From: Stentor roeselii
Taxonomy: Eukaryota; Ciliophora; Heterotrichea; Heterotrichida; Stentoridae
Assembly: GCA_006503475.1 (NCBI GenBank)
Contig: RSEH01000093.1
Coordinates: 94,039 to 158,038 of the forward strand
Reading direction: 5' to 3'
DNA: 64,000 nt
Positions 38,101 through 46,529 of the stretch are shown here, piece by piece (the stretch's first letter is position 1; the number at the start of each line of letters is the position of its first letter). The notes beneath the pieces were generated by a model. That model saw only the letters and a program-made list of their open reading frames with translations. It made no database searches and had not been told where the DNA came from. The position numbers and the translations under genes are program-made.

Positions 38101-40325
38101 AAAATAAGATTTTAGGTCAAGTCTCTTCAGAAGATTTGATTAAACAAATTTTTCGTTGTATTCTTTCACGGCAAATCCTTTTGAATCGCTTTGAAGAAAA
38201 GAGTCTGAGATTGAACTCAGCGATAAAAATTCAATCAAAGTTCAGAGGTTTCAAATGCAGAAAAAATTACTTATCAAGTCTTAGTCTGATGGTTCATGCA
38301 AAGGCAGGAAAAAATTTCATGGTCGTTTTAAAAGCCGCGCTTTTGATTAAAAAGTTCGTCCGTGGCTGGAAAGTGAGAAAAAATTGGAAGTTAAAAAAAA
38401 ATGAAGCTGATAATTACTTGAAAGCTGTTATCACTCTTCAGAAATACATCAAAGGCTGGAAAGCAAGAAAACAAATGGATGACTTGAAGAATGGAAATCT
38501 TGTAATCGATCGATTTGGAGCCTTGCTTAATGAAAATCCTTTTCTTGTCAGTGTCTCCCGAACTAGCAGTCATTACGTGATCCGGGCAGTCCATTCACTG
38601 ACTCAAAAGGTGCTTTACGCTACTTTTGAAGTTGAGAACCAATCCTTCGACCAGATAGTCGAAAACCTCTGCATCCAAAACGAGATCCTTTCTTTATCAG
38701 AGACAAAAACAAGAAAGCCTTTCAAATTTCAGTTATTTGATGGTCAAAAGTCCATAAGCAACTCATTATATCAAGTGAAAGTGACTCTTGAACCTACATT
38801 TTACTCTATTTCCCTTGAATCAAGTTCAAAAACTTTAAACTCACGAATCAATTTTTCAGATCTCGTCGAGAAATACTCAGATAAAATCATTATCCAGGAC
38901 CTGGTGAACGACCTGAGAATCTCTGGGGAAAAGGTGATGCTCGAGTCGAACATCATCCTTGTCAAAAAAAGCAAGATTATCATGGATAAAATTTACACAA
39001 TCACCATGTTCGAAAAGGGCAGTTTCTTAATTTTTGACGTCATGAACGGCTCGTCTTGGAAGAAAAAGATCCTCGTTGGCTATGAAGAAGCCACTGATCG
39101 CACTGGGGTCACTGGGAAGGTCGCTCTTGGACATTACATCATTGAACATTGTTTAATCATCCGAGGAAGGAAAATTTTTGTTGTTTATCGCAAAAAAAAA
39201 AGAGACGATTTAAACTTGATTCTTCGGATTCAAGCCTATATCAGAGGGTACATCACGAGAAAGCGACTGAAAAAAAGGAACCTGGTCCTTATCACTGAAA
39301 AACTGATGAAAAGCCAAATGTTTCGAGTTTACTGTCATTATTACCTTGGAAAGTTTAATATTGTTGCACAGAGTAAGGACTTGAACCTGAATCTTCTCAT
39401 TGAAAAAGCCTTGCCAGCTAATGAAATCAGGGACTATCTGAGAAAAGAGGTCCTTCCTTTGCTGGCTTTAAGCGAATCGCTTCCTTATAAACTACTTCTG
39501 GTCAATGCCGCGTCAGTTTCAGAGAAAATTCCAGCCAAAGGTCCTAAGGTGCATCCAAACATCACGGGTAAGACTCCTCTGAACTTCATGGCAATCACTC
39601 CAAATTTAACTTTGGCTTCAAAAAGACCTTCAGATGATCGGATTTCATTAGAAAAATCAGCAGTTCTCAGAAAAAGAGGAAAAAAACCAAGTAATTGTGA
39701 AGAAAGCTCGAATCCGCTTACTTCTGAACCACTCAGTCCTCAGATGACTCCAACTATTCAACTGAAAAAAACACGAATGGATTTTGAAGAGACTATGAAA
39801 TCTTTGAATCTTGAGAAAATTGTTCTTAAGACTGGAACTACTATTTCAGGGATTTATTTGATTATTACTATGAAGTTGCAGGAAGATGGAGTTTATGTTC
39901 AGGCATGTAATGAAACTGGAATTATTGAACTTGACCTTTTTATCAAGACTAAGAGGGTTAGGAAAATTAATGACAAGCAAATTGAAGACTTGTGTTCTGA
40001 ACTCTTGAGTCAGCTTAAAATTGTTTCTGGAATGGATGGGAAGATGAGACTTGCTCTTATTGATAACTCTGAAGACTCGAAAGATGAAGTTATTTATAGA
40101 AGAAGTCACTATATCTCCAACAGATATCTGACTATAACAATTTTTGAAAACTTCAGAGGCATCTTTTTAATAGCAAGTGAAGGAGATAAAAATGTTTTCA
40201 ATATGAAACTTGGAAGGAGAAGAGTTGGAAATTCACAAAAAACCCAAGAAGAACTATCAGAACTAGTAAAAAAGTTGAAAGTTCAAGTGGTATTAGGACA
40301 AGAAATGCTGGTTCTTTCTACTTAG
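35175..40325 (+). CDS. Large TPR and IQ-motif protein with repeated beta-rich modules
   Basis: The 1716 residues begin with TPR-like repeats (about 25-270; KHYELALSWYRKSVKFLEK). A serine- and lysine-rich linker follows. From about residue 435 to 1370 there are roughly 13 IQ motifs such as AVVIIQKFIRGWKARRLRKK, AAVLIQSKFRSHKARTDY and ILRIQAYIRGYITRKRL, the usual calmodulin or light-chain binding sites. Between and after them a module of two or three strands recurs, with patterns like YLVSFSIEKG, YTITMFEKGSFLIF, YLIITMKLQEDGVYV and YLTITIFENFRGIFLIA. No motor or kinase domain is present. A calmodulin-binding scaffold is likely. TATAATG marks the start; the 60-bp repeats lie upstream. Confidence 0.85.
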   Translation: MESNLFMIRRRVSTPLPENNEDFHLLEGLDSALESLLSLGKTRKATECMNQALKIRTDLYGESSKEVMTYMSFILTKTCGSCSGLIERGKVQDCIELLRNLLVLSTNYPLGPIAEETCEVYNTLAVALRKSGKAKVAKKYAMKALALANSFKAPDKLTSSIYLNLCAIYSALSQHKEAAAHCQQAIQLAQEDLLNLKLTKPHDDFQQEVAVLAVAYHNLGVEEEYLKHYELALSWYRKSVKFLEKHANTSQFSLLEEFRKSYEDAQRVCKQKYNQIHLNRSMKDDYFLDDSSLSEYDLKSSSMKSKSQALGFKVNNMPRIPSLAIGRTMARSDSSFNKSKRHKKLLEMDSDIRELDNLGLLQHGSSSKRNQSSVRRQGSARSKSSARSGELSPIKKDKNRVKVSNHSQNFDYSENVFKIRKTDESARQRKVIRDEQSGKQAVVLKAVLKLQRFFRIRRLQRWYKEVLSGKLFGIMLKCEKIINDQKYLVSFSIEKGENSLCVLIKAQPLNSISTPDAGRYSLFEVCSIINAWNTKSFEMRKSELLIHIFIENSKVVLRKSPEISMVLAYQGSKKLNNMFSYQISIYTIISPSSEPSLLIDGRSLKKSPPIVRVLIISVKELSSILSVKTQDLERHLDKVLSLVIFEGEGELTLSKRSLCPEIPIINIFTTNTDDFTDQYKQYEMSSKRVHKYEGSNIKFCVGNSDQGRAAVVIQKNLKAIKERKKFIDLKSNFENLQLKCTLTDFYKAVVIIQKFIRGWKARRLRKKKQDEAQKAAVVIQACFRGWKTRQALPLKKDLPEQRGQEDLHKAAVLIQSKFRSHKARTDYLQQKQKVFKATVIIRCAVRRWLKKKKKIPQVVKTTAKNPRSLRLHAILCIQKFIKGWRARRYYKELKKSAVYIQKHFRGFSSRKAFKAKMVEVRALKIVQRFVRRWLKKRRRIREDQAKLVEASVVIQKHYKGHKARLEFLEKRERERQNKILGQVSSEDLIKQIFRCILSRQILLNRFEEKSLRLNSAIKIQSKFRGFKCRKNYLSSLSLMVHAKAGKNFMVVLKAALLIKKFVRGWKVRKNWKLKKNEADNYLKAVITLQKYIKGWKARKQMDDLKNGNLVIDRFGALLNENPFLVSVSRTSSHYVIRAVHSLTQKVLYATFEVENQSFDQIVENLCIQNEILSLSETKTRKPFKFQLFDGQKSISNSLYQVKVTLEPTFYSISLESSSKTLNSRINFSDLVEKYSDKIIIQDLVNDLRISGEKVMLESNIILVKKSKIIMDKIYTITMFEKGSFLIFDVMNGSSWKKKILVGYEEATDRTGVTGKVALGHYIIEHCLIIRGRKIFVVYRKKKRDDLNLILRIQAYIRGYITRKRLKKRNLVLITEKLMKSQMFRVYCHYYLGKFNIVAQSKDLNLNLLIEKALPANEIRDYLRKEVLPLLALSESLPYKLLLVNAASVSEKIPAKGPKVHPNITGKTPLNFMAITPNLTLASKRPSDDRISLEKSAVLRKRGKKPSNCEESSNPLTSEPLSPQMTPTIQLKKTRMDFEETMKSLNLEKIVLKTGTTISGIYLIITMKLQEDGVYVQACNETGIIELDLFIKTKRVRKINDKQIEDLCSELLSQLKIVSGMDGKMRLALIDNSEDSKDEVIYRRSHYISNRYLTITIFENFRGIFLIASEGDKNVFNMKLGRRRVGNSQKTQEELSELVKKLKVQVVLGQEMLVLST

Positions 40326-40346
40326 CTTAACTTAACACCTTAATAA

Positions 40347-41993
40347 TTAATCATCCCAGTTTTCCCAGTCACAGTCAGTTCCTTGAGGGTTAGATTTCGA
40401 CTCAAACTTATTCGACTTAACCTCTTTCTTAGCACTTTCATTTTTCTTTGCAAAAGGTGTTGGGTTTTTATTCTGAGCAGGTAATTCATCAGGTACAATA
40501 TCCGGTTTTTCAATATAAGCATTTTTCTGTCCACGTGCAAATCCAGGTTTAACAGAAACCTTTCCGATCGTATTTTTTTTCTCAACAGTGACCTGTGGTT
40601 CAGGAGCGAAAAACTCATTATCTTTCGCATTAAAATTTTCCTTTATCTGGAGTTTAACTTTTTCCCTAACAGGTGGAGTTGGTTTGACAAAAGCTTCTTT
40701 GACTTCTTCTTTGAACTCTTTTTGTTTCGGAGTGCTTTTCATGTTCTTTTTGACTTCGTCCATAGGCCGAACGTTGACAGTTTCAAGTCCGAGTCCATCG
40801 AAATCATTGAGCATATCAAGAATCCCTCCAGATTTAAACTCAATTTTCTCATCAAGACTTTTCCTATACGAAAAAGCGACTTTCTTCTCCGGGAAAAACT
40901 GCTCAGAAGTCTGAACTTTACTAGGTGGAATTTTATTATCATTCAACGAATCTGCTTTTTTCTGCGTTTTCGGGCTTCCCAGGCTCTTAAACAGAAGAGT
41001 GTCTTTAGAAAAGACGACAGGGGTCAAGTCCACTTCTTGAATTTTTTTAACAGGTCCTGAAATCACTTCGAATTCTTCGTCATCTGATTTTGCTGGCTTC
41101 GGCTTTGTGACTGGCTCAGGTTTTAAAGTATTTTTAATCACTTCAAACTTAGGACCTGAAAAAATTGGAGGTTTTGAAGACCTTGCTGGAGATTCAGGCT
41201 TTGCTGGCTGCGAGTGACTTTTATCGAAGACAGGCAGAGGATGAGACTGAAAATTTCCTGAGTTTCCCAAGTTCGCAGGCATTGGAAGACTGGAAGAAGG
41301 ATTTTGTTGCTTTGGCTGAAATGCGGACTTGACGTTATTCGAAGGTTCTTTCAAAGTGTCCGGGTTTTTCACGAAATCTGAAATGCCAGGGTTTTCAATT
41401 TTCCCTTGATTTGAAAACGGTTTTTGTGAGTAGTTCGAAGTGACAATCGTGGAAGTTTCAGGAATCTCTGAATGCGTTTTTTCTGCACTGTTGTCAAGAA
41501 GACCTGTTGAAGGGTCATTGTCAGCGACAGGTGCAGGCAAAGGAAGTCCTTTCGTGTCAGGGTCTGGTGTTGAAGACCTTGCTTCAGGTTTAATCACTTT
41601 GGGCGGGTTGCAGTCGTAGACCATTTTTTCAATCGGCTTCAAGCAGGCCTTCAACGCGTTGCACCATTCATTGTGGATGGAGACAGAGTCAGCGTAAAGA
41701 TGATAAATTCGCTGGCCGATCTGCACCACAAAGGCAAACTTCCAGTCACACACGTCGATTATTCGAGGGTTCGGGTCGATGTTTATCAGGTCGGTCAATG
41801 GATATGACACGATTTTCGATGAAGTCATCTTGTCTTTGTACCCCAGGTAGTAGTTGTTCAGGTCTAATATGAAAAAACGCTTGTTGAATCTGTTGATGAA
41901 CCTGCTTTTCGAACTCTCGCTTTTCAGCTTTTTTAAGTTGCTTTGAAGAAGTGTTCGCCCGGTGTAGTTCGGGTCGATGTAGTTTGAATTCAT
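40347..41993 (-). CDS. PH-domain protein with a long disordered tail
   Basis: The protein has 548 residues from the ATG at 41993 (AATAAAAATG). An ATG 48 bp further upstream adds unconserved residues. Residues about 8-115 form a pleckstrin-homology domain: YTGRTLLQSNLKKL, NRFNKRFFILDLNNYYLGYK and a closing helix with SVSIHNEWCNALKACL. The rest is rich in Pro, Ser and Lys and probably disordered. A phosphoinositide-binding adaptor is the likely role, but lipid specificity is unknown. The gene is convergent with the IQ-motif gene, with 21 bp between stops. Confidence 0.8.
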   Translation of the reverse strand: MNSNYIDPNYTGRTLLQSNLKKLKSESSKSRFINRFNKRFFILDLNNYYLGYKDKMTSSKIVSYPLTDLINIDPNPRIIDVCDWKFAFVVQIGQRIYHLYADSVSIHNEWCNALKACLKPIEKMVYDCNPPKVIKPEARSSTPDPDTKGLPLPAPVADNDPSTGLLDNSAEKTHSEIPETSTIVTSNYSQKPFSNQGKIENPGISDFVKNPDTLKEPSNNVKSAFQPKQQNPSSSLPMPANLGNSGNFQSHPLPVFDKSHSQPAKPESPARSSKPPIFSGPKFEVIKNTLKPEPVTKPKPAKSDDEEFEVISGPVKKIQEVDLTPVVFSKDTLLFKSLGSPKTQKKADSLNDNKIPPSKVQTSEQFFPEKKVAFSYRKSLDEKIEFKSGGILDMLNDFDGLGLETVNVRPMDEVKKNMKSTPKQKEFKEEVKEAFVKPTPPVREKVKLQIKENFNAKDNEFFAPEPQVTVEKKNTIGKVSVKPGFARGQKNAYIEKPDIVPDELPAQNKNPTPFAKKNESAKKEVKSNKFESKSNPQGTDCDWENWDD

Positions 41994-42123
41994 TTTTATT
42001 GGGAGTTGAAGAGTGGCTATTGGAAAGGTGGAAAGGATCAAAAGATCAAAGGCTTTTCTGCATCAGAGGGTTACTTGGGATGGATGGAAGGCTTACTGTT
42101 AAATTGAGGGAAATGTAGAAGAT

Positions 42124-43206
42124 TTAGTTAAAGTTTATAAAATAGGACCTTTTTAGAACTGCGAATTCGCAGGAGGACAGGTATGAGGAGGATATTTGAG
42201 ATAAGACTAATTTTGAAGATTCTTCCACGGTTTCTAGACTTATTAAAGATAAACTGCTGTGGAGACTGGATAGTTCTTTTAGTTTGATGAAGTCTTCTAT
42301 TATGCTACCACAATTCTTTTCAACTTTGCAGATCTGGTCGACTTTAATTCGAAAAAAAAGTGCGAAGGCTGATTTTTCTTTGATGGTTCCATATTTTTCG
42401 ACATATATGGAAAAACTTTCATAGAGCTCTTTTATTTCGAATAAGTTTTGAAATTCGACTATAAAAGGTAGTTGAGGCCTTATGAGCTTGTTGTGATTTC
42501 TTAATGAAGCATATGAAATATAGAGCAAAAGAGTGTTTCTGATTGGAATAATGAACATAAATCTGATTGAACCTCCAGGACCTACCCCAGTGGCCCAGAT
42601 GATACTATAAAAAATATACTCTAAGCTGATACTTGGGTGTCTGGCCTGATTGAACAAGGAATAAGAAGCGCATAGCAAGGTAAAACTTTCAATACCATAT
42701 ATAAGTTTGATGTAGAAACTTGATGCTGACTCTGAGTCACAGACATAATAAATAATTTCATTAATTCCAGTAGTCAAAAAGCTGTAACATATTGATAAGA
42801 AAAAACTTGACTTCCAAGAGAAAATTACGTTGTTTTGAAGCCTCAATCCTGCTTTACGAGCATGGTGAAGAGCTCCGATTCGAAAAACTCTTAATCCCAT
42901 AGAAATCGCATACATCCTGGTGAAAAAAGTAGCAAAAAAGTAGTAAGAAGTTAGAAAATCTTTATTATCTGAATTGTTTTGCACAAACATAATCCCAAAT
43001 ATGAGGTTTAATATAGTTTCTGCATAGTTTGACAAGTTTGCAAGAATAATCAAAGTATTCGACCTTTCATATAATGACTGATGATAAGAAAGTATCTTAA
43101 TTCGTCTTAAACAAACGAAGAAATACGTTGAAACCAGAGTAATAAAAGTAATCACTATGAAAAAGTTAAAAAAAATCGATAGCGACATCATTTCTATTAT
43201 AAACAT
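42124..43206 (-). CDS. Seven-membrane-segment protein with a C-terminal RGS-like domain
   Basis: The 360 residues begin with about seven hydrophobic segments (residues about 8-245). A cytosolic domain (about 250-358) has the helix pattern of an RGS domain: FQNLFEIKELYESFSIYVEK, SAFALFFRIKVDQI, then ILKLKE-like and VLKRSYFINF at the end. RGS domains speed GTP hydrolysis by G-alpha subunits, and a membrane receptor joined to an RGS domain is known from plants. The RGS call is by pattern and needs a profile search. The gene starts 8 bp after the preceding stop. TATAATAGAA lies just before the downstream ATG at 43191, which may be the real start (MMSLSIFF). Confidence 0.6.
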   Translation of the reverse strand: MFIIEMMSLSIFFNFFIVITFITLVSTYFFVCLRRIKILSYHQSLYERSNTLIILANLSNYAETILNLIFGIMFVQNNSDNKDFLTSYYFFATFFTRMYAISMGLRVFRIGALHHARKAGLRLQNNVIFSWKSSFFLSICYSFLTTGINEIIYYVCDSESASSFYIKLIYGIESFTLLCASYSLFNQARHPSISLEYIFYSIIWATGVGPGGSIRFMFIIPIRNTLLLYISYASLRNHNKLIRPQLPFIVEFQNLFEIKELYESFSIYVEKYGTIKEKSAFALFFRIKVDQICKVEKNCGSIIEDFIKLKELSSLHSSLSLISLETVEESSKLVLSQISSSYLSSCEFAVLKRSYFINFN

Positions 43207-43214
43207 TCGATTTA

Positions 43215-44498
43215 TTAATTGTTAGTCCCTTCTCCCTGTGCAAAGCTAAACTGTCGTTTTTTTTGCACGATTCTCGCAAAGCAATACCCTTGAGAAGATT
43301 TAAAAATATGAGATTTTCCATTGATAGTACTGTTTTTTTGAGTTTTTACCCAAAACTTTTCCTTTTTTCTCTTTTCCCAGCTTTCAATGACTCCTGTTTT
43401 CAAAGAACTACGACTGATGGAAACCTCGTTGATAGTGTCTTTCGAGTCCAGTACATTATACCTATCAACACACTTGGTCCTGGTCTTGATGATGGCTGTT
43501 GATGAGCTCTTACAAGGCAAATTGGGGCAGATGTCTTTACTGTGCACGAGTGAAGTCGGAGAGACTTCTTCATCGAAATTCTCTCCTTCAAGCTCCACTA
43601 AAGACTCGTCGCCCAGTCCTCCTCCAATGAAGGACGAGCTGATATCGAGTGAGTCAAGCTGGCCATGTCTGTGACTTGAAACATTAAGAGAGTCATACAA
43701 AGAAAGGTTGGGCAAGTCAAACTTAAAAGTTTCGTTTATCAGTCCTGGAATTACTTCACAGTCAAAAACATCGATATCTTCATTACTGTATCTTTTGCTT
43801 ATCAGTCCTGGCGATACTGAAGGATTAGCTTTAAGGTTTAAACAATTTTCCTGCGTTAGCGAAAGCTTCGAACTACTTCGAGGCACAGGAGTTATCGACA
43901 CAGGAGTCGCTGAAATGATTGAAAGTTCCTGTTTTCCACTTCTTTGGATACGACAAAGAACTGCTTGAAACGATCGACTAAGAATCGAAATCATCAAAAC
44001 CTTGATTTTTTTCAGCTTTGAATGAAAAACCAAGTATTTAAACGAGAATTTCAACAAATTCTTCTGGATTTTCCTTATCGACCTGCTGAACTTTATAGAA
44101 GACTCAAGTTTTTGCACTGTTTTCTTACGTGTTGGATTTATGATGCTTTTTCGTTGTGCAGGAGCATTAAAAACCGTCATTGACTCTGAGTTTTTCAAAA
44201 AACAAGTATTTCTTGGAATTTTCCTTCGAGAGATCAGTCGTTTCCAGTGATTCCACGACTTTAGCAGTTCTTTTCCAATGACCAGGAAGAATATCGCTTT
44301 TTTCCTCATGACCATCAGCTGAGATCTCTTTAAATAAGAAACGTGACTTGGGCTGTAGTTCTTCATCAAGTCCTGCAAAGTAAGAGGAATGCAGGTGTCG
44401 AAAGTTGAAAACATTGAAGTGAGGCTCGGGTTCAGACTTTTGTTCGAAATTTGCCTTCGTAGCTTGATGATCTTTTGGGAGATGTTTCGAGCATCCAT
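43215..44498 (-). CDS. Unknown basic protein
   Basis: The 427-residue product is basic in its N-terminal half, with helices resembling poorly kept IQ motifs (KELLKSWNHWKRLISRRK and SRSFQAVLCRIQRS), and serine-rich and acidic in the middle (SFIGGGLGDESLVELEGE). No enzyme or membrane domain is visible. The ATG follows GTAATA. It lies immediately upstream of the 7TM-RGS-like gene on the same strand, with 8 bp between them. I do not recognise the family. Confidence 0.6.
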   Translation of the reverse strand: MDARNISQKIIKLRRQISNKSLNPSLTSMFSTFDTCIPLTLQDLMKNYSPSHVSYLKRSQLMVMRKKAIFFLVIGKELLKSWNHWKRLISRRKIPRNTCFLKNSESMTVFNAPAQRKSIINPTRKKTVQKLESSIKFSRSIRKIQKNLLKFSFKYLVFHSKLKKIKVLMISILSRSFQAVLCRIQRSGKQELSIISATPVSITPVPRSSSKLSLTQENCLNLKANPSVSPGLISKRYSNEDIDVFDCEVIPGLINETFKFDLPNLSLYDSLNVSSHRHGQLDSLDISSSFIGGGLGDESLVELEGENFDEEVSPTSLVHSKDICPNLPCKSSSTAIIKTRTKCVDRYNVLDSKDTINEVSISRSSLKTGVIESWEKRKKEKFWVKTQKNSTINGKSHIFKSSQGYCFARIVQKKRQFSFAQGEGTNN

Positions 44499-45671
44499 TA
44501 TTACAAAGTTTTTTGCTTAATTAGTTGAATTTAGAAGAAGTGATTTTAAGATTTTAGTGTTGGATGGGTAGAGAAGGTGGATCGAGGATAGGGATGTTGG
44601 GCTGGAGATATTGAGAAAGTTGGAATAGACTGAAAAGAGTTTTATGGTTTTGTTGGATTAGGAATAAGGACTGATTTTGAAGAGAAATATCAGGGAAGTT
44701 GGATTTGGTTATAGGGAATACTTTTAAGCTTGATTTGGGATTTTTTTGGAAAATGCACTAGTGAAAAGTGATGAGATATTATCAAGAGAGGGTATTTGAA
44801 ATGGAAAGATATTGTCTAGTAAAAAGTTGATATTATCAATGTATCAGCTAATCAAACGAACCAAATAAGTTTTTCAATAAATATGAACGAGAGGACATTA
44901 AAATAAACTTTTTTTCAATTCTGCAAATAATAAGCTGCTATCCCGGTTAATTGATAATCGTTATATATTATATACTAACCCAACAAATAAAGAATTTAGA
45001 AAAAAGCACTGATTACATGCTTGTACATAGCTTAGGAATGTTCTTGGTACAGCAGTTCTAAAAATTTAATTACTTGAAAACCATGAATCGAAACCTTTGT
45101 TTCTTTCATCCTCCTAATGACTAAAATGAGTAGTCTTTTTATTATTTTGATAGAGGTTATGAATTATCAGATCTTGAAATACTTATGATTTAGAGTTTCT
45201 CTAGGTAGACTTTTCATTATACTCAATAATAAATATCTTAAGGCTAGTATATTTTCAAACTAGAATGACTATTTGTGTAAATTTTAAATATTCTAAGGTA
45301 TTTTTATATCATTTAGCTTTAAGCTCACAATTACTACATTAATAGTAATAATTTCTCTAATGTTTATCAAATTTCCTCAAGATATAATAAAGAGCATGTT
45401 TCAAATACTTATCTAAACTGAGCCTTTTCTTCTCGAAACACTTATGCTAATTATTTAGCAATCTTTAAAAATCATCTAACACTTTTTATTCATTTAACTC
45501 CCTTAGCACTAAGAGCCAAACTTACGCTTCCAGTCGTAAAAAAATCAGCAAATAAAATCATTCAACTAAATCTTGATCATAATTCCTTTCTCTTGATTAG
45601 TTTACTTTAATTCCATGAGATACTACTATTCAAAAGTCTAAAGACGATACTAAATAAAGCTTCGAAAATTA
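44499..45671. other. Intergenic, AT-rich, no gene seen
   Basis: This 1173-bp gap is the first large non-coding stretch after about 42 kb of packed genes. The left 300 bp form a G-poor, C/A-rich leader on the minus strand for the gene ending at 43215. The rest is AT-rich with no convincing open frame, tRNA or repeat. Confidence 0.55.
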
Positions 45672-46067
45672 ATGTCTATAAATATCATGGAACAAGTAAG
45701 CCCTGCTGCCATGTCTGCTGATATAGTTATAATTACAAGGGGTAATGACATAAGATTTAGGACAATGCAAACCTTTACTGAATTCGATGATTATATGAAA
45801 GCGAATTATCCTAGTGCAACTTTCGAGTTTATAGATGATTTCGGAGAAAAAGTTGAATTGAAACAAGATAAATATATTGAATTCTTGAAAACTAGCGATG
45901 GATACTCAAATTATTTGTATTCTAACCTTGCAAGTGATGAGAAAAGAAATCTTACTGGCAGTGCAATCAATCCTCGTGAAGATTGGAAGTGCACCTTTTG
46001 CCATTTTGATAAGAATAAGCCCGATATGGTTAAGTGCAAGTTATGCCAAAAACAGCGAAACAAGTAG
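45672..46067 (+). CDS. Small protein with PB1-like and RanBP2-type zinc-finger regions
   Basis: The 131 residues end in a RanBP2-type zinc finger, WKCTFCHFDKNKPDMVKCKLC, with CxxC-x10-CxxC spacing. Residues about 15-70 (DIVIITRGNDIRFRTMQTF, then FEFIDDFGEKVELKQDKYIEF) resemble a PB1 or ubiquitin-like beta-grasp fold. RanBP2 fingers bind ubiquitin or RNA; the combination suggests an adaptor in a ubiquitin- or autophagy-like pathway, which is an inference. TATAAATATC precedes a second in-frame ATG at 45687, so the true start may be there (MEQVSPAAM). Confidence 0.6.
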   Translation: MSINIMEQVSPAAMSADIVIITRGNDIRFRTMQTFTEFDDYMKANYPSATFEFIDDFGEKVELKQDKYIEFLKTSDGYSNYLYSNLASDEKRNLTGSAINPREDWKCTFCHFDKNKPDMVKCKLCQKQRNK

Positions 46068-46529
46068 ATAAGTTTAATTATTAAGCTCAGAAGTTGCTTA
46101 CGTTAATAAAAATTCTAAAATCCCTACTTTAACAATTAAACTATTGGAAAATCTGAATTAATTTTTCATACAAGAATAATTTGCATCTAGCAATTAAACA
46201 GTTTATTGAGGCTGAACTCATTTAGACTGTATTTCTTTTTAGTAAACTTAAAGAAATGTGTAAATCATTAATCATTATAAGCTACTGAATAATAAATTAC
46301 CTCATGTCTAGAAAATCTCTATAAAGTACATCACTAATAAGATACATTAGAAAATATTTTATTTGAATGAAAAATATTCTCCCCAATTAATTTATTTTTG
46401 TGTTAAATTAAGAATATAAACTATAAGGTGTTTTTTAAATGATACCTTTAAATTAAATTATTGGTTTAAGTCCTTCCAAGCTTATTATTCTTTTGGATTA
46501 ACTTACTTTAATGAAAGAGTCATATATAT
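46068..46529. other. Intergenic, AT-rich, nothing identified
   Basis: The 462-bp gap between two convergent genes is AT-rich with no open frame or repeat of note. Confidence 0.5.
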
